A DNA stretch of 64,000 nucleotides from the NCBI RefSeq assembly GCF_003952345.1, contig NZ_CP034433.1, forward strand, positions 1,426,001 through 1,490,000. The letters are read 5' to 3'. The notes under the pieces were generated by a model. That model made no database searches. It was not told the origin of the DNA and saw only the letters and a program-made list of their open reading frames with translations. The translations under genes and the position numbers were made by a program. Source of the DNA: Iodobacter ciconiae (GTDB lineage Bacteria > Pseudomonadota > Gammaproteobacteria > Burkholderiales > Chitinibacteraceae). Positions 57,652 to 64,000 of the stretch are shown piece after piece (the first letter of the stretch is position 1; the number at the start of each line of letters is the position of its first letter).

Positions 57652-58602
57652 ATGATGCTTTCTACCGAAGGTAAAAAAATGCTGCAACGCGCCGTCGCAA
57701 AGGCACGCGTCATGGTTGTAGGTGATGTGATGCTAGATCGCTATTGGTTTGGTGATGTGGAGCGCATCTCGCCTGAGGCTCCTGTGCCTGTAGCAAGAAT
57801 TCGCCGCACTGAAGAGCGGGCGGGCGGAGCTGCAAATGTAGCACGAAACATTGCGGCTTTGGGCGGGCAAGCCTACTTGCTGGCTGTTGTCGGGGATGAT
57901 GAGGCAGGGCGCAGCCTAGAAGATTTATTGCTTACGGATAAGGTTAATACGTATTTTCACCGTGATTCTCATATTGATACCACGGTTAAACTGCGGGTGC
58001 TGGCAAAGCAGCAGCAGCTGCTGCGCATTGATTTTGAAAGCGAGCCCAGTCATGAGGTTTTAGCCGCCAAGCTAGATGATTTCAGGGCGATTTTGCCAAA
58101 TGTCGACGTGGTTATTTTGTCTGATTATGGCAAAGGTGGCCTGCGCCATGTACAGATGATGATTGAAATTGCACGTGCGGCCGGGAAAACTGTGCTGGTC
58201 GACCCTAAGGGGGATGAATATGAGCGCTATCGTGGCGCCACCTTGCTTACCCCAAATCGTAGCGAGTTCAAGCAGGTTGCAGGAAAATGGTCGAGTGATG
58301 ACGAGCTGGCAAAAAAAGCAGAATCTTTGCGTGCCTCTCTGGAGCTGGATGCACTACTGGTGACACGTAGTGAGGAAGGGATGACATTATTTCGTAAGCA
58401 GGGGGTTGTTCATAAGCCAACTCATGCACATGAGGTTTTTGATGTCTCTGGTGCAGGCGATACCGTGATTGCAACATTGGGCTTAATGCTTGCAGCTGGC
58501 CTGGAAATGCCGGAAGCGATGGATTGGTCTAATCGCGCGGCAGGTGTAGTGGTTGCAAAGCTTGGAACGGCCGTGGTTCACCCCGATGAGCTGTTTGCTT
58601 AG
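57652..58602 (+). CDS. hldA: D-glycero-beta-D-manno-heptose 7-phosphate kinase (HldA/RfaE domain I)
   Basis: This 316-residue PfkB-family kinase corresponds to the first domain of E. coli HldE, without the nucleotidyltransferase domain, as in Neisseria. VVGDVMLDRYWFGDVERISP and ERAGGAANVARNIAALGG are the N-terminal blocks. DVSGAGDTVIATLGL carries the catalytic Asp. The start at 57652 directly follows the pyrF stop; an ATG at 57679 with GAAGG upstream is an alternative. Adenylyltransferase HldC must be encoded elsewhere. Confidence 0.94.
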   Translation: MMLSTEGKKMLQRAVAKARVMVVGDVMLDRYWFGDVERISPEAPVPVARIRRTEERAGGAANVARNIAALGGQAYLLAVVGDDEAGRSLEDLLLTDKVNTYFHRDSHIDTTVKLRVLAKQQQLLRIDFESEPSHEVLAAKLDDFRAILPNVDVVILSDYGKGGLRHVQMMIEIARAAGKTVLVDPKGDEYERYRGATLLTPNRSEFKQVAGKWSSDDELAKKAESLRASLELDALLVTRSEEGMTLFRKQGVVHKPTHAHEVFDVSGAGDTVIATLGLMLAAGLEMPEAMDWSNRAAGVVVAKLGTAVVHPDELFA

Positions 58603-59059
58603 CCTGCTGTTAATGTTCGATTCAATACAGCGAACGTAAGTTAGTATCAAATACTGCCAGGCTTTGCTGTGAATCAAAAAACGCCATGGAGACTACTCTC
58701 CGTGGCGTTTTTTATGGGGCTATCTTTTATCTGTAAAAGCTTACTCCCTATCTGACTGCCCCTATTTTGATTCGGGTCGGATTTTCAGATTAGTTTAGAT
58801 TGGTGGCCTTCTCCTTCCAGCGGAGTTTTTTAGTAACGTCTGTAACGGTGTTCTGCTGCAACACATTTTTTCTCATATTTATTGAGTCACTTTTTTTAAA
58901 AAGTGGCGATTGGATTTAAAATTAAAATTTCGTTATAGGTGTAAATCCTTACTAATTTAGTATGTAAAATAGGTAATAAGTCAAAGGATTTGTAATTTTT
59001 TTGGCAAGCAAGCAAAACATCGGGTAATCTTAGTGATTGATAAGATTGTGGAATACCCT
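58603..59059 (+). other. Intergenic region before the type VI secretion module
   Basis: The hldA terminator occupies 58676-58715. The rest becomes AT-rich and carries no gene that I can support. A promoter for vgrG must lie here, but no clear -35/-10 pair stands out. Confidence 0.5.
58676..58715 (+). terminator. Strong rho-independent terminator after hldA
   Basis: AAAAAACGCCATGGAGA pairs with TCTCCGTGGCGTTTTTT around a CTAC loop. The T tract on one side and A tract on the other would allow bidirectional termination. Confidence 0.92.
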
Positions 59060-61752
59060 ATGCGCCCCGATCAGCCTCTTGCTTCTTTTGCTGCTGCTTT
59101 TAATCAGGATCAGCGATTGATCTCATTGCAAATTGGCGATGGTGCCGTATGGGGAGATCAGCTGCTGCCCCAGCAGGTAACGGGGGAGGAAGGGCTAAAC
59201 CGGCCCTTTCTTTACAGTATTAATTGCTTGTCCGCAAACGTGGATTTAGAGCTTAAATCCTTACTGGGCTTACCGGTTGTACTGTCAATTACCGATGCTC
59301 GGGGGGAGTAATAGAGCGCTGTGGGGTGGTTTCCCAGGCACAATTATTGGGCTCTGATGGGGGCTTTGCCAAATACAAGCTCACTGTTGAGCCGCCCTTT
59401 GCCCTGCTTAGATACCGGCGCACTTCTCGCGTTTTTCAGGATTTATCTGTACCAGATTTGATTAAACAGGTTCTGGCCGAACATCAGGACAAAAACCCCG
59501 TCTTTGCCTCAGTACAAACGCTGGATTTCAAACTGTCCGGCAATTACCCTCTCCAATCTTATACCACCCAGAAAAATGAATCTGATTATGCGTTTCTATG
59601 CAGAATCATGCAGCGTGAAGGCTTATCCTGGCGCTTTGCCCATTTAGCCGGTGATTCACCGCAAGTACAACTGGTGATTTTTGATGACGCTTACGCTATC
59701 CCCGAGGCCAGTGATTCGCACGTCAGGTTCCACAGGGCCGACTCCACAGAGACAGATGATGCACTCACTGACTGGACCACCCAGCGTCAGCTGGGAAGCA
59801 GTAGCGTAGCCTTAGCCAGCTTTGATTATAAGGCCGTTAAGACTAACCAAAGCTTTGATGACAGCCCGATTGATCAGGGTGAAGGCGGCCAGCAAATTCA
59901 GTCGAGCTTTGAAGATTACGGCTCACTCTCGCACTACTATGCGAATAATTCTGAAGACCTTAGCCACTACGCACAGCTACGCCAGCAATCGCACGATCAG
60001 GTTAAAAAATCTTTTAGTGGCTCTGGCACATTGCGATCCTTGCAGGCAGGCCAGTGGTTTCGCCTGGAAGATCACCCCGCCCACGAGTGGGATGCCGCTG
60101 AAAAGCGTGAGTTTGTAGTGACCGAGCTTAAATTTACGGCCAATAATAATTTGCCTGTTGATCTGACCCAGCAACTGCTGATGATTGCACCGGGCCTGCT
60201 GGCTGGCTCAAATCCAGCAGAAGCAGCAGAAAATATGCCTTATCAGGCGGACTTTACCGCCCAGCGCCGGGGCCAGGCGCTCACCCCTCGCTATGACGAA
60301 AGCAGCAAGCCCAGCAGTTTTGGGATGCAAACAGCTACCGTGGTCGGCCCTGCCGGATCAGAAGTCCATACCGATGAGCTTGGCCGGATAAAAATTCAAT
60401 TTTCGTGGCAGCGCGCAGATGAGCACCCTGATTTCGGTGCAAATCTGGATGATAAATCCTCCTGTTGGGTGCGCGTGGCTTACCCGTCTGCGGGTGCAAG
60501 CTGGGGCCATCAGTTTATCCCCAGAATCGGCCAGGAAGTTTTGGTTGGCTATCTGGATAACGATATCGACCGGCCTATTGTGACGGGCGTGGTTTATAAC
60601 GGCAGTCATCCACCGGCCACATTTAGCGGCGCGGGTGCGCTGCCTGCCAATAAAAGGCTATCGGGTATAAAAACCAAAGAGCACGAAGGCGCCCAGTACG
60701 GTGAGCTGTTGTTTGATGACACCCAAGGTCAGGTCCGCACCAAGCTCAGTAGCGAGCATGCGAAAACCCAGCTTAACCTTGGCTACTTGATCCATCCACG
60801 TACAGATGGCAAAGGTGAGGCCCGAGGCGAAGGTGCAGAATTACGCACTGATGCCAGAATGGCATTGCGAGCGGCACAAGGCGTATTAATCTCTGCGGAA
60901 GAGCGCAGTCAAGCCGGAGGTAAACAGCTGGACCGTGATATTTTCCTGGGGCAACTTGAAGCCGCTAACGGGATTGCAAAATCGCTCTCTGATTTGTCGG
61001 TTAAACATCATGCTGATGAAACAGAAACCAAAGCGCAAAGTGAGTTATTAAAGTACGTACAAGAATGGGAAAACGGAAGTAATAGCAAGGCAAATGCCGC
61101 TGGTGGAGGCAAACCCATAGTGGGGATTTCAGGCCCGCTAGGCATTGCCGCAGCTACACCCGAAAGCCTTACAATCACTGCTGGTAATAATATTGATCTG
61201 GTGAGCGTCAAGCACACCAATCACAGCATCGGCGGAAAATGGCTGGTTCGTGTTGCAGACTCTTTGAGTTTTTTCGTGCAAAAACTGGGAATGAAATTAA
61301 TTGCCGCAGGCGGGCATATCGACATTCAAGCGCACGACGGCGAAATTCGCATTACCGCAACTAAAAAAATCGTATTGACCTCGAGTGAAGAGATTGTATT
61401 ACAGGCACCCAAGGTACAAACCATTGCCAATGGGGCGCAAATCGATATGGGTGGTGGAGCGATTACCACTCAATGCTCAGGTACTCACAACCAGAAAGCA
61501 GCACAACATGAGATGAGTGGGGCGGGCGGTGGCAGCCCCGCCGGCACTTTTTCCCCGCAAAAAGCCAAATTTGATCAGAAAGCGATTCTGAATTGGGTAG
61601 GCACGGGCGAGCCAATTAAAAACCGTAAATATCGCTTAAAAATGGAAGATGGCCGTGTACTGCAAGGTGAAACCAATGCCGAAGGGCAGACGGAGCAATT
61701 CCAGTCTGAAATGGGCTTTGCACGCTATCGTATCGAATTGCTCCCTGAATAA
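59060..61752 (+). pseudogene. vgrG: Type VI secretion spike protein VgrG, out of frame by one base
   Basis: The N-terminal part (ATG 59060; a GTG at 59033 is possible) runs LISLQIGDGAVWGDQLLPQQ and ends at TAA 59309-59311, just after ITDARG. The next frame is open from before 59302 to 61752. It continues GVIERCGVVSQAQLLGSDGG, the expected VgrG text. One more G in the G6 run at 59301-59306 would restore a protein of about 898 residues. Downstream are the gp27/gp5-like region (VHTDELGRIKIQFSWQR, GQEVLVGYLDNDIDRPIVTG), a DUF2345 beta-helix region and a transthyretin-like C-terminal domain (about 65 residues from KFDQKAILNWVGTG). The lipase gene follows 18 bases later. Confidence 0.88.
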
Positions 61753-61770
61753 CTGACTAAAAGCCAAACC

Positions 61771-63450
61771 ATGCCAACACCACAGCCAATATCTCAATCT
61801 ATCCCAACCCAGCAAAATGCGGATGGCTCTCAACATGCTGAAGGCTTTACCACCCCTAAAGACTTAGACACAGTGCAAAGTGCGTCATTTTTGCCGGAGC
61901 GGGTTATTCCCGTGATTCTTATCCCCGGTATTATGGGTAGTAACTTGCGAATCAAAAATGAGGATCGGCTCAAACAGCTGAATAAAAGTAGTGATATTGC
62001 ATGGCGCCCAGATCGGATGACTTGGGGGCTGGGCATGCTGTTTACTGGCGCAGAAGGACGCCAGTTGGCGCTAGATCCCGGTACAACAGAAGTGGATATC
62101 TATGACCCTAAGCAAGATAAAAAGGGCAAAGAGTCTTCAGAAGACAGGAACAATAATGTGAGCGTTGCCAAAGGCTCCCCTCTGCTTATTGGCGGCAGCA
62201 AAAAAACCGCCACGCAAAAAGCGCGTGAACGAGGCTGGGGTGAAGTGATGTTTGATAGCTATGGTGGTGTACTCAATACCATGGAAGTTCAACTCAACCT
62301 TGCTTTTGCTAACGCTGAACTTAGCCCCGAAGGCAAAAAAATCGTTGAGGGAGACCCTGCTAACTGGGAGCTGGATAAAAAATACACACTCACAAAAATC
62401 ACTGAAGATGAATTGAAACAAGTGATGACTAATTGCTACTTTCCTGTTCATGCCTTTGGCTATAACTGGCTGGAATCAAATGGGATCTCTGGCAAGAAAT
62501 TAGCAGAACGGATTGATAAGCTAATCGAGGGCTATAAGGCTCAAGGCAAGAAGTGCGAAAAAGTCATCCTGGTTACCCACTCTATGGGCGGTTTAGTTGC
62601 CCGTGCTATTTGTCATCCGGCCCATGGCAAGCTGAACGATAAAGTGCTTGGGATCGTGCATGGCGTAATGCCAGCCTTGGGCGCTGCTGCCGCCTATCGC
62701 CGGATGCGGGCAGGCTGGGAAAGTGGCGGGATTGTCTCCCGTGTATTGGGGCATAAAGGTCCAAACGTTACTGCTGTTTTAGCCAATGCTCAGGGAGGAT
62801 TGGAACTTGCGCCGAACGAAGAGTATGGCAAGGACTGGTTAAAGTTTGTTAATAAAAACGGAATAGACCTTGGAAGTCGGCCTAAGACAGGAGATCCCTA
62901 TGCTGAGATTTACAAGGTCAGCACAAAAGAAAAATGGTGGGGTTTATTGGTAGAAGATTGGCTTAATCCTGCAGGATTGGATGAAGCTGGATTGGTTTCG
63001 AGCCAAAAGAAAATAATTAAAGCACAGCTCTATCATTCAGATATTGCATCTTATTATCATGAAATAAGTTATGCCCACTATGGCAATGACCCAAAACACA
63101 AAGCATTTAAAGATGTTGTTTGGGAATTGGATACGCCTGAGTTATATACAGATGATGATATTGATGAGCTGGAAATTGATAGCGATAACGAAACGGGGAC
63201 GTTGAAGTTAAAAAATAAAAAGACTGGCCAAATTATTAAAGCGCGCATTCTCGATCCGAAAGACCCCGGGGATGAAACCGTGCCCGCTTACTCGGCTGAT
63301 GACCAGTTAAATTGCAATAGTCCTACATTTAAGGCAATTTTTAGGCAAACAGGCTACGAGCATCAAGATAGTTATAAAAATATAAACGCAGTTTCCTCAA
63401 CAATCCATTCTATTATTCGCATTGCACAAAAAATGGAGTGGTCAGTATGA
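61771..63450 (+). CDS. PGAP1/Tle4-like lipase, probable type VI secretion effector
   Basis: This 559-residue alpha/beta hydrolase has no signal peptide. Near residue 45 it has the lipase text VIPVILIPGIMGSNLRIKN. The nucleophile elbow is VTHSMGGLVARAICHP (G-x-S-x-G-like H-S-M-G-G, serine near 273). A candidate acidic residue is in DPGDETVPAYSAD and His candidates in GYEHQDSY and HSIIR. The LCAT/PGAP1-like layout matches the Tle4 class of antibacterial phospholipase effectors. It lies directly after vgrG and overlaps the start of a Tli4-like immunity gene. AT content rises in the last 600 bases. The enzymatic activity on phospholipid is inferred. Confidence 0.85.
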   Translation: MPTPQPISQSIPTQQNADGSQHAEGFTTPKDLDTVQSASFLPERVIPVILIPGIMGSNLRIKNEDRLKQLNKSSDIAWRPDRMTWGLGMLFTGAEGRQLALDPGTTEVDIYDPKQDKKGKESSEDRNNNVSVAKGSPLLIGGSKKTATQKARERGWGEVMFDSYGGVLNTMEVQLNLAFANAELSPEGKKIVEGDPANWELDKKYTLTKITEDELKQVMTNCYFPVHAFGYNWLESNGISGKKLAERIDKLIEGYKAQGKKCEKVILVTHSMGGLVARAICHPAHGKLNDKVLGIVHGVMPALGAAAAYRRMRAGWESGGIVSRVLGHKGPNVTAVLANAQGGLELAPNEEYGKDWLKFVNKNGIDLGSRPKTGDPYAEIYKVSTKEKWWGLLVEDWLNPAGLDEAGLVSSQKKIIKAQLYHSDIASYYHEISYAHYGNDPKHKAFKDVVWELDTPELYTDDDIDELEIDSDNETGTLKLKNKKTGQIIKARILDPKDPGDETVPAYSADDQLNCNSPTFKAIFRQTGYEHQDSYKNINAVSSTIHSIIRIAQKMEWSV

Positions 63451-64000
63451 TTAATGTTAATCATTGGGCAAAGAATTACCTTGGTTTACTAATTATTGGA
63501 ATTGTTGCCAGTACACCATCATTTGCAGATAAAGGTTATAAAATGAAGCAGAACAACTCTAAAATTGAAGCATTGTTTAAACAGACAAAACCAGTATGTT
63601 TCGGTCGATTTATTATTAATGCACCAGTAACGGCGGTAGTTTCGTGGGGGAGACACGTGTTAATTATAAAATAACGTCATACCCAAGTGCTGGTTCAAAA
63701 ATGCCCTTAGAAATTCGAGAAAAAACAGAAGAAATAAAAGCAATTAAGCACATCCGAGAACCATCAACCTTTATTGGCATATTTGATGGGCCAAACAAAG
63801 ACAGTAAGATTGTCTTAGGGTATGAAGATTACACTTCTAATTTAGGCGTGCAAATTCATTCATTTATTCGATTGGGTGATTCGGGATTTGTACAAAAAGC
63901 CAGTGGCGCTCCTTTAAGTTCTTCAAAGACAGAATTCAAGCATGACAAACAAGCGTACCAAGGGTTAGTGTCTGAATTTCAGGAAATTGCAGGTTTGTTG
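63447..64000 (+). pseudogene. Tli4-like periplasmic immunity protein, frameshifted and cut by the window edge
   Basis: The ATG at 63447 overlaps the effector stop (ATGA) and has GGAG eight bases upstream. A signal peptide (NYLGLLIIGIVASTPSFA, cleaved before DKGY) is followed by KPVCFGRFIINAPVTAVVSWG. This C-x-G-R-F-x-(I/L)-x-x-P pattern is typical of Tli4-family immunity proteins. The first frame stops at 63674. Another frame, entered by adding one G to the G5 run at 63646-63650, reads ETRVNYKITSYPSAGSKMPL and stays open to the window end. It includes FIGIFDGPNKDS and GVQIHSFIRLGDSG. The family call is from pattern memory. Confidence 0.75.

Noticed and set aside
59308..59328. Programmed -1 frameshifting as the normal way to make VgrG.
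   Set aside because: VgrG genes are not known to need recoding, and no downstream stimulatory stem is obvious. I keep it only as an alternative to mutation or phase variation.

Overview
The window looks like chromosome of a Neisseriales betaproteobacterium of the Chromobacteriaceae type. The genus is inferred only; Iodobacter or Chitinibacter relatives would fit. The basis is gene order (rpsB-tsf-pyrH-frr-uppS-cdsA-dxr-rseP-bamA-skp-lpxD-fabZ-lpxA-lpxB-rnhB and cmk-rpsA-ihfB-lapA-lapB-pyrF-hldA) and the close resemblance, from memory, of ribosomal protein S1 and heptose kinase to Neisseria proteins. Most housekeeping genes have moderate GC. The stretch from about 4.2 to 10.1 kb, and patches around 9 kb and after 62.8 kb, are much more AT-rich and look accessory.

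Layout. 1-2286 (minus): a coupled trio of membrane genes, an ArnT-like glycosyltransferase, a small EamA/ArnE-like transporter and a VanZ-like protein cut by the window edge. 2429-4216 (minus): an Smr-domain protein and thioredoxin reductase. 4217-6832: an AT-rich region with a broken lipoprotein gene, gene remnants and a 20-bp direct repeat. 6833-20709: a type I secretion island with an HlyD-type adaptor, several small ORFs, a 154-residue membrane protein, a 2957-residue RTX protein and an HlyB-type ABC transporter. The RTX protein carries what looks like a FrpC-type self-processing module with an Asp-Pro junction. No TolC or HlyC gene is present.

20971-35630: translation factors followed by isoprenoid, phospholipid, outer-membrane assembly and lipid A genes. 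35754-37524: motAB, followed by a membrane-anchored methyltransferase, an HDOD protein, an RNA methyltransferase, a secreted alpha-carbonic anhydrase, a possible PilZ-like protein, ung, a cytoplasmic GH9 glycosidase and hldD. 45949-52331: uvrC, pgsA, DAHP synthase, a META/DUF4377 protein, tyrA and an aldo-keto reductase. 52364-58602: cmk to hldA. Together the lipid A genes, hldA, hldD, lapA/lapB and bamA/skp make this an envelope-biogenesis neighbourhood.

59060-64000: an orphan type VI secretion module with VgrG, a PGAP1/Tle4-like lipase effector and a Tli4-like immunity protein running off the window edge. VgrG and the immunity gene are each out of frame by one base at a short G run. The lipoprotein gene at 5029 is broken the same way. 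Longer G runs (G7-G8) elsewhere in the window are in frame, so these three lesions deserve attention as slippage mutations or phase-variable switches. The most interesting systems are the self-processing RTX island and this G-tract-disrupted T6SS effector module.
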